The translations under genes and the position numbers were made by a program. From GCA-2746605 sp963704835 (lineage in GTDB: Bacteria; Bacteroidota; Ignavibacteria; Ignavibacteriales; Melioribacteraceae), in the NCBI GenBank assembly GCA_963704835.1, contig CAVPHW010000020.1, forward strand, positions 434,001-498,000: DNA of 64,000 nucleotides, given 5' to 3'. Of this stretch, positions 1 through 9,375 are shown in pieces (within the stretch, counting starts at the first letter, position 1; every line of letters starts with the position of its first letter). Below the pieces are notes generated by a model that searched no databases, was not told the DNA's origin, and saw only the letters and a program-made list of their open reading frames with translations.

Positions 1-242
1 AAAATTTCACCATCCAAAGTATCATTTTCTCCTGAATAATTAAAGGTAATTATATCGGTGGAAAAATTATGCCCCAGATATACACTATTAATTGGAATTA
101 TTTCTTTTGATGAAATAAAATTAATAATCACTGAATCAATTGAAAAAAGTAGTCTACTTTTTATTTGGCGAACAATTTTATGAACATTTCTTTTGTTTAA
201 ATTATACGATGAATTGCAACTTACAGCTAAATTGGGTACCAA
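1..242 (-). CDS. Hypothetical protein, cut by the window edge
   Basis: An open frame runs off the left edge of the window, just downstream of the carbonic-anhydrase-like gene. No ATG is present; a TTG at 240-242 would give a protein starting MVPNLAVSCNSS, where LAVSC resembles a lipobox, but the hydrophobic stretch before it is very short. A lost base near the start is possible, as in other genes of this window. I do not recognise the family. About 80 residues are visible, rich in Ile, Ser and Asn, which would suit a secreted beta-rich protein. Confidence 0.35.
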   Translation of the reverse strand, partial: MVPNLAVSCNSSYNLNKRNVHKIVRQIKSRLLFSIDSVIINFISSKEIIPINSVYLGHNFSTDIITFNYSGENDTLDGEI

Positions 243-243
243 A

Positions 244-789
244 TTAAACCATCTTATTTAATGAATTAATTGTGATTTGAGAATATTTAATATATCTTTT
301 AGCAGATGCTTCAAAATCATCAATTTCTGCTTGTGTTAAATCTCTGATAATTTTAGCTGGTACACCTGCAACTAATTTTTTGCTTGGAACAATAAAATTT
401 GGTTTTACAACTGAGCCAGCAGCAACAAGAGCATACTCTTCAACAACTGCTCCATCTAGAACAATTGCTCCGATCCCAATTAAACTTAGATCATGAATTG
501 TGCAACCATGCAATTTAACGGAATGACCAATTGTAACTTTATCTCCGATGTTTAGAGGATATCTATTATTGGTAACATGAAGCATGCTAAGATCTTGAAT
601 ATTAGTATTAGAGCCAATCTTTACGTAATGAACATCTCCTCTAATTACACAGTTGTACCAAACACTTGAATTTTCTCCAATTGTTACATCACCAACAATT
701 TTTGCACCTTCAGCGATAAAAACCGAAGAATCAATCTTTGGGAAAAGATCATTATAAGAGAATAATTTATTTTCGTTTCTTAATTTCAA
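244..789 (-). CDS. Gamma-carbonic-anhydrase family hexapeptide protein
   Basis: 181 residues, the usual length of the YrdA/PaaY/CaiE branch of gamma-class carbonic anhydrases. The middle is a left-handed beta-helix of hexapeptide repeats (for example IVGDVTIGENSSVW, IRGDVHYVKIG, LIGIGAIVLDGAVV). The three zinc-ligand histidines of the family fit the His residues in MLHVTN, TIGHSV and KLHGC. Many members have no proven carbonic anhydrase activity, so the function is uncertain. The TTG start is preceded by an AAGGAAAG ribosome site lying over the stop of the upstream protease gene, which suggests translational coupling. Confidence 0.9.
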   Translation of the reverse strand: MKLRNENKLFSYNDLFPKIDSSVFIAEGAKIVGDVTIGENSSVWYNCVIRGDVHYVKIGSNTNIQDLSMLHVTNNRYPLNIGDKVTIGHSVKLHGCTIHDLSLIGIGAIVLDGAVVEEYALVAAGSVVKPNFIVPSKKLVAGVPAKIIRDLTQAEIDDFEASAKRYIKYSQITINSLNKMV

Positions 790-792
790 AAA

Positions 793-2403
793 CTACTTTC
801 CTTTTATGATTGGAAGTCTAAAGTTTTGTTCCATTATTTCTTTTGCTTTTAAGTATTGATTGTCGAAATCTAACAAAACAGCATACCATCCATTATTATC
901 CCAATAGTTTCGAGCAATATGTGCTTTTAATCTAACCTTAATAAACGTTTCATCCTTAATAAAATCACTTTCAGAATAAACAACATTATTTAATTTAGCA
1001 AATTTAATAAAAGATTTAATATCGGACTCTGAAAACTCAAACCTATTTTTGAAGAGTTGAAAATCATCTTTAAAGGTTTCCCTCAAATATTTATCATTTG
1101 CATCAATAAAACTTCTTGCGTATTTATAGAAAACGTTATTGCTTCTAAGATTAATGGTAAACTCGGAAAGCTCTTGGTTCTTAATGATAAAATCTGGAGT
1201 AATGCCACCACCACCAATTACCTGTCTACCACCACTTGTATAATAAACTGGTTTTGTTGAATCTGTCTCAGCGTTATGATTTACATTTTCGCCTTCTTTT
1301 TCATCAAGTACTAAAAGATCACTGTAATAGTCCTCTTTATTTTTGTAATCTCTTTGAATTGCTCTGCCGGATGGTGTATAATATTTTGAAATTGTAATTC
1401 TTACAGCAGAACTATCATTCAAAACAAATGGTCTTTGGACTAATCCTTTACCAAAAGATGTTTCACCAATAATTACACCTCTATCCCAATCTTGAATTGC
1501 TCCTGCAACAATTTCACTTGCTGATGCACTACCATGATTTATTAAAACAACTATCGGAATTTTTTCATAATTGTATTTCTTTTCTGCTCTCAAATCGTCA
1601 TCTAATTCTGATTTTCTTCCTCTCGTATAGACGATCATCTTATTCTCATCTATGAAAAAATCAGCAATTTGGAACGCTTGATTTAAATATCCACCTGGAT
1701 TATTTCTTAAATCAAAAATTAACTTTTTCATACCAAGTTTTGCTAGTTTATCCAAAGCTTGCTTCACTTCTATAGTTGATGTTTCAGAGAATTTTGAAAG
1801 TGAGATATAACCAATAGAATCTGAGGCTAAAAGAGACGCTTCAACACTATAGATTGGAATTTTATCTCTTACAACTGAGAACTTAAATTCTTTCTTAATA
1901 CTAGGTCTAAGTACTGTTAAATTGACCTTGGTTCCCTTATCCCCTCTTAAGTTTTTCAGCACATCTGCGTTCTTAAATCCAACTGCATTTTTACCATTAA
2001 TTTTAATAATTCTGTCGCCAGGTTCAATCCCAACAAGTTCACTTGGTCCACCATTGACTGGTGTAACAACAGTTATAGTATCATTATTAATTTGAAATTC
2101 AATTCCTATTCCGTCAAAATTTCCTCTAAATTCTTCCTCAATTCCCATTTGTTCAGCAGGAGGAATATAAACGGAATGTGGATCTAAACTTTGTAACATC
2201 CCAATAATTGCTTCATCAACTAAGTCAGTTGTATTTACATCATGATAATAATACTTTTCAGCATAATTTAGAACTTGATTAAATTTTTCAGTTCCGGCAG
2301 TTACATCCTTATTACTTATAAAGTTATTAAAATAATAACCAATTACAATTCCGGCTAATAGAAAGGATACAAATAATAAGATGCTTGTTTTTTGACTAAA
2401 CAC
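793..2403 (-). CDS. C-terminal processing protease, S41 family (CtpA/Prc)
   Basis: Carboxy-terminal processing peptidase of the envelope. An N-terminal membrane anchor (ILLFVSFLLAGIVIGYYF) is followed by an S41 N-terminal region (LDPHSVYIPP), a PDZ domain (GIGIEFQ, PGDRIIKINGK) and the S41 catalytic core. The catalytic Ser is in the GSASASEIVAGA motif and the general-base Lys in ETSFGKGLVQ. A longer frame begins at TTG 2460, but it would overlap the upstream gene by 44 bases. I prefer GTG at 2403, which lies just after that gene's stop and has an AGTGGGGG ribosome site; this gives 536 residues. It probably processes periplasmic or outer-membrane proteins. Confidence 0.92.
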   Translation of the reverse strand: MFSQKTSILLFVSFLLAGIVIGYYFNNFISNKDVTAGTEKFNQVLNYAEKYYYHDVNTTDLVDEAIIGMLQSLDPHSVYIPPAEQMGIEEEFRGNFDGIGIEFQINNDTITVVTPVNGGPSELVGIEPGDRIIKINGKNAVGFKNADVLKNLRGDKGTKVNLTVLRPSIKKEFKFSVVRDKIPIYSVEASLLASDSIGYISLSKFSETSTIEVKQALDKLAKLGMKKLIFDLRNNPGGYLNQAFQIADFFIDENKMIVYTRGRKSELDDDLRAEKKYNYEKIPIVVLINHGSASASEIVAGAIQDWDRGVIIGETSFGKGLVQRPFVLNDSSAVRITISKYYTPSGRAIQRDYKNKEDYYSDLLVLDEKEGENVNHNAETDSTKPVYYTSGGRQVIGGGGITPDFIIKNQELSEFTINLRSNNVFYKYARSFIDANDKYLRETFKDDFQLFKNRFEFSESDIKSFIKFAKLNNVVYSESDFIKDETFIKVRLKAHIARNYWDNNGWYAVLLDFDNQYLKAKEIMEQNFRLPIIKGK

Positions 2404-2416
2404 AGAATTTCCCCCA

Positions 2417-4099
2417 CTATAATTTAGTATATACCGAGAAACTAGTGAAGAAATTTTCAAAATGATGTGATCTAGATAATGTATTGTTATTATAATTAAT
2501 ACTAAGAGAAAGAATCCAATTTTTTAAAGGTTCAACTTTTGTTGAGAAAAGATACTCTCTGAAGATTTCATTTTTACCACTTAAAAAATAAATCTCTTTA
2601 GAATCGTTTACACGATGTCCAGATAAAATGTCCCCACCAAAATTATTGACTAAATTACCAAATTCATCAAATTCGTTTGCACCATGTATTGTATAATTGA
2701 ATCCAAATTGTAAATCAACTCTATGATGAAGTCGATAATAAAAAGCAATTCTAGAAGATGACGAATTTGGTTGAAGTTGTGTACCCAAATTATAATCTAA
2801 ATTTGTAAAATTATTTCCAGTAATCCGATGAGTAAAGACATATGGATCTATTTTGATATATTGAAATTCAAAATCGAGGGGTATGGTTTTATACAGAATA
2901 TTAGAATAAACACCAAAGCTCATAAGTGACTGATTTCCATACCAGCCTTTCCCAATTTTCCCAAAATCGATATCATCAATTAAAATAGTTGAATAAAATT
3001 TGAGTCCACTAATGGAGTTGTTTTGAAAATCAATAAATAGAAAGGAATTATCTCTATCTTGGTTTGCGTGCTCCGCACTTTTATAAAAATTAAAGGGATT
3101 AAGATATGAGAAATCAATATTTCGATCGGAATAAATCAGCATTTCACCAATGCCAGCTTGTAAATGCCGACCAAAATCTATTCCCAACCTATGATAAACC
3201 AAATATTTATCTGTAATTCGATGGATAGAACCTTGATCCTCCTCAAAATCAATTGAGTGATTACCTAATAATTTACCATGAAAAAACGAAAAATTAATTG
3301 ACTTATAATTCAAAGCTAATTCGGCATAATCCATTCTAGGAGCATTATCACTTAACAAAACTTTGTGTGCTCCATGCCCAATTAATTTGCGATCATTACC
3401 AAACTTTATTTTTAGAAAATCAAAGTCCGAGGCAATAAAAGCACTTGTTTCATCAAAATAATTATCACCAAGATTAGAACCACCTTCATTGTTAAACTTA
3501 AAATTATATTTTAAAGAGGAATAAGTTTTTGCTAGGTCTTTGTTTCCAAAAAAGGAACCGTTGGTGGTATTAACCGAAAACCCAATTTTATCAAAAACAG
3601 TTCCTCTCAATTCACCACCAAATCTATAGAGCAAGGATGAGCTATTTTTATCCTCTATAATTTGATTTAAGTAATCTACTTTACCAATAAAATTTACGAA
3701 TAGTGAAGTTTTGGTACTATCCGTATAGGAATATATATACTTCTCATTATCTGAGAAAAGAGATTCGACTTGCCAATTTGGGATTAGCGATTCTGAGAGT
3801 GAATTCGTTCCATACAAATCATATTCAAATTCTACAATATAATCTCTAAGCTGATTTTGGTCTATTAAATCAAGTTTACCAAATTTCTTAAAAATCTGTT
3901 GTAAATATTCTGAAATTGTATGTCTAGTTTTGGGAGTTTCAAAAGAATTATAATTTTCAATTATACTTAAAGTATTCATTCTTTCTAAAAATTCATATAT
4001 CTTATGTTCAACTGGTACATAACCAACCTGACTAAAAACAAATGTTGGCATGAGTAATAATAAAAAAGTTATATTTCGTATTTTTTTTAATGTAATCAT
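2417..4099 (-). CDS. Wzi-like capsule assembly / outer-membrane beta-barrel protein
   Basis: 560 residues with an N-terminal signal peptide ending near FVFSQ. After a helical N-terminal part (KIYEFLERMNTLSIIENY) the protein is an alternating aromatic beta-strand pattern typical of an outer-membrane barrel. The stretch around FFHGKLLG and YSDRNIDFSYLNPFNFY resembles the Wzi capsule-assembly family found in Bacteroidota, whose members help retain polysaccharide at the cell surface. It lies between a glycosyltransferase gene and the CtpA protease, a context fitting envelope polysaccharide export. The family call rests on pattern recognition only. Confidence 0.65.
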   Translation of the reverse strand: MITLKKIRNITFLLLLMPTFVFSQVGYVPVEHKIYEFLERMNTLSIIENYNSFETPKTRHTISEYLQQIFKKFGKLDLIDQNQLRDYIVEFEYDLYGTNSLSESLIPNWQVESLFSDNEKYIYSYTDSTKTSLFVNFIGKVDYLNQIIEDKNSSSLLYRFGGELRGTVFDKIGFSVNTTNGSFFGNKDLAKTYSSLKYNFKFNNEGGSNLGDNYFDETSAFIASDFDFLKIKFGNDRKLIGHGAHKVLLSDNAPRMDYAELALNYKSINFSFFHGKLLGNHSIDFEEDQGSIHRITDKYLVYHRLGIDFGRHLQAGIGEMLIYSDRNIDFSYLNPFNFYKSAEHANQDRDNSFLFIDFQNNSISGLKFYSTILIDDIDFGKIGKGWYGNQSLMSFGVYSNILYKTIPLDFEFQYIKIDPYVFTHRITGNNFTNLDYNLGTQLQPNSSSSRIAFYYRLHHRVDLQFGFNYTIHGANEFDEFGNLVNNFGGDILSGHRVNDSKEIYFLSGKNEIFREYLFSTKVEPLKNWILSLSINYNNNTLSRSHHFENFFTSFSVYTKL

Positions 4100-4106
4100 A
4101 AGAATA

Positions 4107-4835
4107 TTATCTTACTTCATTCCACTCAGAAGATTTTGATGTTTTGGTAAGAACAATATACACACTATTGATTAACCAAGTAAATAAAATTCTAAAGTGC
4201 CCTAGTTTTCTATATCGCCTCGGTGATTCATAAACTACAATGTTTCTTGCAAAAAATATTTTTCCAATTTTTCTAATCCTTCTGTATAAATCAAAGTCTT
4301 CTCCTGCTGCTAAATCTTCATTGTAGCCATTCATTTTTTCAAATATTTCTTTCTTTACAATATGGCATTCTCCTCTGCCCATCCCGAGACCAATTAAATT
4401 TAGAAAGTGAAAATAATAATTATAAAAAGTTTGAAAAACAATATCTGCAAAAGTTTGTTCTTCAGGAAAAACCTTTACAAGAGAAGTCATTGCCAAATAT
4501 TTGCTGGGAATGAATTTATTCTCAATAGTTTCAAAAAAAGATTCAATATCACTTGGGATAATATCTCCATTGAAAAATATTAATATAGATCCTTTAGCGA
4601 CTTTTGCTCCGATATTTCTTCCTTGTGCTATGTTTTGCTTTTTATTACTTAGATGTTCAATAATAATATCTACAAAAGGTTGGGCAATTTTTATGGTTCC
4701 GTCAGAGCTGCCGCCATCAGAAATGATTATTTCATAATTATACTTATCTCTCAATTCTTTTGGACTAATTTTCTCCAACAACTGTGGGAGCAATTTCTCT
4801 TCATTAAGTGTTGGTATTATTACGCTATATCTCAA
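4107..4835 (-). CDS. Glycosyltransferase family 2
   Basis: 242-residue GT-A fold glycosyltransferase. The nucleotide-sugar site is marked by YSVIIPTLNEEKLLPQLL at the N-terminus, ISDGGSSDGT, and FFNGDIIPSD in the position of the DxD motif; a later AAGEDFDLYRR resembles the ED acceptor motif. It has no clear membrane segments apart from a hydrophobic C-terminal stretch (ILFTWLINSVYIVL). The TTG start is supported by an AAGGA ribosome site. The donor and acceptor sugars cannot be told from sequence. It is probably co-transcribed with the Wzi-like barrel gene. Confidence 0.9.
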   Translation of the reverse strand: MRYSVIIPTLNEEKLLPQLLEKISPKELRDKYNYEIIISDGGSSDGTIKIAQPFVDIIIEHLSNKKQNIAQGRNIGAKVAKGSILIFFNGDIIPSDIESFFETIENKFIPSKYLAMTSLVKVFPEEQTFADIVFQTFYNYYFHFLNLIGLGMGRGECHIVKKEIFEKMNGYNEDLAAGEDFDLYRRIRKIGKIFFARNIVVYESPRRYRKLGHFRILFTWLINSVYIVLTKTSKSSEWNEVR

Positions 4836-4844
4836 TAGGTATCC

Positions 4845-5783
4845 TTAAAAAACAATAATAAACGCTGCAGAGTTTGGAGTAATTCTAATTCCCGGCATTG
4901 GAAAATGAATATAGTTAAGAGTATTTTTAATAAATTGCCATGTTTTTCCGTAAAGTGGAATAGTTTCTGCGTCAAAATCAAAAGCAATGTAAATATCTTG
5001 ATTCCCTTCCCCAAAACCATTCCAGTTACTAATACCCATTCCAACTGATAGCATTAAAAATGATGGCCAATACTCAGAAATACTTTCAGGTAATAATTCT
5101 TTCATTCTAAACGCGAGCCAATATTTTTGCCCTGCATAATCATCACCAATCAAATTACCTTTATGTCTTCCTTCTAATAATTCCTTTGAAGGATAATAAC
5201 TTACTCTTGGCTGTATATTTTTAAGTGATGGATAATAATATTGACCAAGTGAAAAAGCAGCCCCTAAAAAATCAGCAGTAAAATCACCCGGACTAAATCC
5301 CCAATCCGGACCAAATCCATCTTCAATTTCAATGAAGAGCTCAAAAGCAAATGCACCCAATGAACCGTAAATCGCAGATTGCTCTAAATCTAAATTTGCA
5401 GCCTCAAGTCCAGCGGACAATCCATGAGCAATTAAATGGGTTGCATAAAAATGACCCATCTTATCAATCCATAAAGCATATTCCCAATCGTTCATGATTT
5501 TAAATGTTGAACTTTGATTCTGCCACCACGCATTTGCTTGGTAGATATGAACTGCAATTCCAGTTCCAAATGTAACACCACTTATAACACCAAGGGTAGT
5601 GTAGTCTATTTCTGTTTTAAGTGGATCAAATTGGCTTGGAATGGTTTTATTCATCAAACTTATTGGTACTTTATTATTTAAATAAGTCTCATTACTATCA
5701 ATCTGACTGGTTAGGCTATTCAGTGGTAAAAAAACAATGAGTATGATCAACATAAAAATATTAGTCTTTTCTATTTTAATCAT
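4845..5783 (-). CDS. DUF2279 family envelope protein (YfiM-like)
   Basis: About 312 residues. A hydrophobic N-terminal segment (IFMLIILIVFLPLNSLTSQ) looks like a signal peptide. The core has the DUF2279/YfiM pattern WWQNQ, followed by WIDKMGHFYATH and DFTADFLGAAFS, with short amphipathic segments that may associate with membrane. The function of this family is unknown. A TTG at 5789 is also open, but the ATG at 5783 gives a more regular signal peptide. It lies between lysS and a glycosyltransferase gene on the same strand with short gaps. Confidence 0.8.
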   Translation of the reverse strand: MIKIEKTNIFMLIILIVFLPLNSLTSQIDSNETYLNNKVPISLMNKTIPSQFDPLKTEIDYTTLGVISGVTFGTGIAVHIYQANAWWQNQSSTFKIMNDWEYALWIDKMGHFYATHLIAHGLSAGLEAANLDLEQSAIYGSLGAFAFELFIEIEDGFGPDWGFSPGDFTADFLGAAFSLGQYYYPSLKNIQPRVSYYPSKELLEGRHKGNLIGDDYAGQKYWLAFRMKELLPESISEYWPSFLMLSVGMGISNWNGFGEGNQDIYIAFDFDAETIPLYGKTWQFIKNTLNYIHFPMPGIRITPNSAAFIIVF

Positions 5784-5795
5784 ACTCAATAATCT

Positions 5796-7307
5796 TTAAT
5801 GTTTTTCAGGTCTCATTTGAGGGAAAAGCAATACATCTCTAATTGATGATTGATTTGTCAATAACATTACCAATCTATCAATACCAACTCCTAAACCAGC
5901 AGTTGGAGGCATTCCATATTCTAAGGCACGAACATAATCTTCATCAATTTGATGGGCTTCTTCGTCACCTTCTTCAATAAATCTAGATTGTTCCTCAAAT
6001 CTTTCACGCTGATCTATCGGGTCATTTAGTTCGCTAAATGCATTACAAATTTCTCTTCCTAAAACAAAACCTTCAAATCTTTCAACCAATCCTTCTCGTG
6101 TTCTATGTTTCTTTGCTAAAGGTGAAAGTTCAATTGGATAATCAACTACAAAAGTAGGCTGAACAAGTTTGGGTTCAATAACGGCAGAAAACAATTCATC
6201 AATAAGTTTTCCTTTACTTTCTCCACCAGTTAATTTAACTCCACGTTTTTTAACTTCTTTGGCCAATTCATCTTTTTCAATTGTCAATACATCAATGTTG
6301 GTTTCTTTTTTAAGTTCATCAACCATAGAAATTCTATTCCAAGGTGGCTTGAAATCAATCTCCTTTCCTTCAATTATTAACTTAGAAGAACCTAAAACTT
6401 CATTTGCAATATGATAAATCATATCTTCAACAAATTTCATCATCCACTCATAATCCTTGTAAGCAACGTAAAGTTCCATCATGGTAAACTCAGGGTTATG
6501 AGTTTTATCCATCCCTTCATTTCTAAAATCTTTTGCAATTTCATAAACTCTATCAAAACCACCAACAATTAATCTTTTTAGATAAAGCTCATCAGCTATT
6601 CTCATGTACAATTTCATGTCAAGTGCATTATGATGAGTAACAAACGGTTTTGCTGCAGCACCACCATAAAGAGTTTGCAAAACTGGTGTTTCAACTTCTA
6701 AGAATTCATTGTTATCTAAAAATTTTCTCATTGAAGAAACGATCTTAGAGCGCTTAACAAATACATCTTTGATATGTGGATTTACAATTAGATCAACATA
6801 GCGTTGGCGATATCGAAGCTCTTTATCGGCAAATTGATCAAATATTTTTTTGTTTCCTTCTTCATCAATTATTTCTTTTGCAATTGGAATTGGCCTAAGC
6901 GATTTCGCCAATAATGTTAATGAAGTTGTATGAACAGATATCTCTTCAGTTTTTGTTTTAAATACAAAACCTTCAACACCAATTAAATCACCAATATCCA
7001 GTAATTTAAACAATTCATATTGCTCACCAATTTCATCTCTTTTTAGATATATTTGAATTTTTCCGTTCTGATCCTGAATCTGTGCAAATGATGCTTTCCC
7101 CATTTTTCTAATTGCCATCAAACGACCCGCAATTTTCACAGTTTTATGTTCAAAACTTATAAAATCATTTTTTATTTGAGTTGAGTAAGAATTAACATCG
7201 TATTGATATTCAAATGGGAGCACGTTTTTACTCTTAATTTCCTCAAGTTCCTCATAGCGTCTTGCGATAAGCGTATTTATATCTTTATCTTGTGAGAGAT
7301 TTTCCAA
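5796..7307 (-). CDS. lysS: Lysyl-tRNA synthetase, class II
   Basis: 503 residues, normal for bacterial class II LysRS. An N-terminal OB-fold anticodon-binding domain (FISFEHKTVKIAGRLMAIR) precedes the class II catalytic core: motif 1 in FLEVETPVLQ, motif 2 in FRNEGMDKTHNPEF, motif 3 in PTAGLGVGIDRLVML. It charges tRNA-Lys in the cytoplasm. The start is TTG, supported by a strong GGAGGA ribosome site a few bases upstream. It follows rluB closely and probably belongs to the trpS-scpA-scpB-rluB-lysS operon. Confidence 0.97.
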   Translation of the reverse strand: MENLSQDKDINTLIARRYEELEEIKSKNVLPFEYQYDVNSYSTQIKNDFISFEHKTVKIAGRLMAIRKMGKASFAQIQDQNGKIQIYLKRDEIGEQYELFKLLDIGDLIGVEGFVFKTKTEEISVHTTSLTLLAKSLRPIPIAKEIIDEEGNKKIFDQFADKELRYRQRYVDLIVNPHIKDVFVKRSKIVSSMRKFLDNNEFLEVETPVLQTLYGGAAAKPFVTHHNALDMKLYMRIADELYLKRLIVGGFDRVYEIAKDFRNEGMDKTHNPEFTMMELYVAYKDYEWMMKFVEDMIYHIANEVLGSSKLIIEGKEIDFKPPWNRISMVDELKKETNIDVLTIEKDELAKEVKKRGVKLTGGESKGKLIDELFSAVIEPKLVQPTFVVDYPIELSPLAKKHRTREGLVERFEGFVLGREICNAFSELNDPIDQRERFEEQSRFIEEGDEEAHQIDEDYVRALEYGMPPTAGLGVGIDRLVMLLTNQSSIRDVLLFPQMRPEKH

Positions 7308-7318
7308 CCTTCCTCCAA

Positions 7319-8026
7319 TTAACCTTTTTTCATTAATAATTTTATTTCTTTAGAATCAAGAATTCTACATTCACCCTTGGATAAGTTTTTAGCTGTAAGT
7401 TTTCCAAAACGAATCCTAGACAAGTCTTTTACCTTATATCCTAAAGTATCAAACATTCTTTTTACAAAATGGTTTCTTCCTTCAACAGTAATAACTCTAA
7501 CAACACTAAAAGAATTATTTTTGGGATATGATATAGATGTAAACTTACTTTTTCTCTTATCTATAAATATTCCGTCTAACATTGCTTCTCTGTGTTCCTT
7601 TGTTAATGGAATATCAATTGTAACTTCATATTCTCGTTCAATTCCATTTTTGGGATGTGTCAAATAATTGGTGAACTCTCCATCATTTGTAAGCAATAAT
7701 ACTCCGGTGGTATTATAATCTAATCTTCCAACTGGGAATATTTTTTCCTTAGTTTTAATTAAATCAACAACTGTTACTCTGTCCTTTTCATCACTTGTTG
7801 ATGTTATAACCCCTTTTGGTTTATTCATCAAAAAATAAACTTTTCTTTGTTGTTTTAATTTTTCGCCATCAATAAATACATCATCTTTGTCGGTATCGAC
7901 CTTTGTTCCGAGTTCAAAGGCTATACTTCCATTAACACTAACTCTTCCCTCTTGTATTAAAATATCAGCTTTTCTTCGCGAAGCAATGCCACACTCCGAT
8001 AAATATTTATTCAATCGAACTATCAT
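7319..8026 (-). CDS. rluB: rRNA pseudouridine synthase, RluB/RsuA family
   Basis: About 235 residues. An S4 RNA-binding domain lies at the N-terminus (VRLNKYLSECGIASRRKAD), followed by the catalytic pseudouridine synthase domain; the catalytic Asp is in GRLDYNTTGVLLLTNDG. It isomerises a uridine in rRNA, and RluB (23S position 2605) is the most likely orthologue given its place beside scpA/scpB, the usual order in many phyla. ATG 8026 has a GAGGG ribosome site; an ATG at 8038 is also open. Its first codons overlap the end of scpB. Confidence 0.92.
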   Translation of the reverse strand: MIVRLNKYLSECGIASRRKADILIQEGRVSVNGSIAFELGTKVDTDKDDVFIDGEKLKQQRKVYFLMNKPKGVITSTSDEKDRVTVVDLIKTKEKIFPVGRLDYNTTGVLLLTNDGEFTNYLTHPKNGIEREYEVTIDIPLTKEHREAMLDGIFIDKRKSKFTSISYPKNNSFSVVRVITVEGRNHFVKRMFDTLGYKVKDLSRIRFGKLTAKNLSKGECRILDSKEIKLLMKKG

Positions 8027-8660
8027 CATTTCCCTCATCTATTAAATCTTGCTCTAAATTCTCTTCAATTTCGTTCATCATAATCTTTCTTTTCTGCTCT
8101 AAAAAATCTGCGTCCTTAACAATTTCTTCAATTTCTCTTGGTTTTGGTAAATCTGATATTTTATTCAAACCAAAATATTTAAGAAACTCAGGTGTTGTTT
8201 CATATAGAAGCGGGCGACCAACTGAGTCTGCTCTTCCTTTAATCGTGATGAGATTTTTTTCCAATAAAGTATTAATCATATAATCAGAATTTACACCACG
8301 TATCGTTTCAATTTCAGGTTTTGTAATTGGTTGCTTATAAGCAACTATTGCTAACGTTTCAAGAGCAGCCTGACTAAGTCTTCTTTTTATTTTCTCTGTT
8401 GAAAGATATCCCAAATACTTGGCATATTCTGGTTTAGTTCCGAAAATAAATCCATCTGAAATTGCAATAATTTTAAAGGAGGCCTCATCATTCTGATATT
8501 TTTGATTCAACTCAACAACGCTTTTTTCAACGTCTAAAGGAGTAATGGATATATCATCGCCATCAATTTCTTTAATTGCTTTAATAATTTCACTTGATGG
8601 TATTGGATCATCAGAAGCGAATATTAAAGACTCTATGATCGATCTATAAATACTATCCAT
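8007..8660 (-). CDS. scpB: Segregation and condensation protein B
   Basis: 217 residues, two winged-helix domains. Diagnostic stretches include SLIFASDDPIP at the N-terminus and LSQAALETLAIVAYKQPITKPEIE in the middle (shown in part by its helix-turn-helix core). ScpB binds ScpA and, with SMC, forms the bacterial condensin that compacts and segregates the chromosome. It overlaps scpA by eight bases and rluB at its other end, so the three genes are translationally coupled. The acidic C-terminal tail is ordinary for the family. Confidence 0.95.
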   Translation of the reverse strand: MDSIYRSIIESLIFASDDPIPSSEIIKAIKEIDGDDISITPLDVEKSVVELNQKYQNDEASFKIIAISDGFIFGTKPEYAKYLGYLSTEKIKRRLSQAALETLAIVAYKQPITKPEIETIRGVNSDYMINTLLEKNLITIKGRADSVGRPLLYETTPEFLKYFGLNKISDLPKPREIEEIVKDADFLEQKRKIMMNEIEENLEQDLIDEGNDDSSIE

Positions 8661-9372
8661 TATTCATTGAGTAGATTTCAAAATCATTAAATTTAGATGA
8701 TTCATTCAAACCAATGCGTCCCATTTTAATAAGTTCTAGCATGGCAATAAAAGTTACTACTATTCTAATTTTTTCAGTTATTCCCTTTACAAGTTCAATA
8801 AAATTTATTTTACCAAATTCAGTAATTTTTGCCATTATAAAATTTATTTGTTCATCAATAGTAACATTTAATTTAGTTACTTCATGAAAAACCATTTTAG
8901 GTTTTTCCATTAGAGCTTTTTGAAATGCTTTTATTAAATCATATACAGTAATATTCTTTAACAAAACATCAATATCGGGTTTGTTTTCTATTTCATCCTC
9001 ATCAAAATTTCCGCGGTAAGAAACTTTTCGTTGGTTAGCTTCTAAATAAGAGAATTCTTCAGACATTTCTTTATATCTTTTGTACTCGATCAAAGCATCC
9101 ACTAAATCAGAACGTGGATCAATCTCTTCACCTTTTGAATCAGTCTCTTTGGGTAAAAGCATTCTCACTTTTATTTGCATTAGTGTGGCAGCCATTAACA
9201 AAAAATCTCCTGCAACTTCCAAATCTAATTTTTCCAAAAGAGTTAAGTATTCTATAAATTCATGAGTAATCCTAGAAATAGGAATATCGTAAATATCCAG
9301 TTCATCTCGTCTGATGAAGAATAGCAACAGATCTAATGGACCTTCAAAAGTATTTAACTTAATTTTATACAA
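8653..9372 (-). CDS. scpA: Segregation and condensation protein A
   Basis: 239 residues. The N-terminus FEGPLDLLLFFIRRDELDI is the conserved kleisin signature; the C-terminal winged helix is around FIAMLELIKMGRIG. It bridges SMC head domains and binds ScpB. The TTG start has an AGGAT ribosome site within the end of trpS, so trpS, scpA and scpB form a tight run. Confidence 0.95.
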   Translation of the reverse strand: MYKIKLNTFEGPLDLLLFFIRRDELDIYDIPISRITHEFIEYLTLLEKLDLEVAGDFLLMAATLMQIKVRMLLPKETDSKGEEIDPRSDLVDALIEYKRYKEMSEEFSYLEANQRKVSYRGNFDEDEIENKPDIDVLLKNITVYDLIKAFQKALMEKPKMVFHEVTKLNVTIDEQINFIMAKITEFGKINFIELVKGITEKIRIVVTFIAMLELIKMGRIGLNESSKFNDFEIYSMNNG

Positions 9373-9375
9373 ATC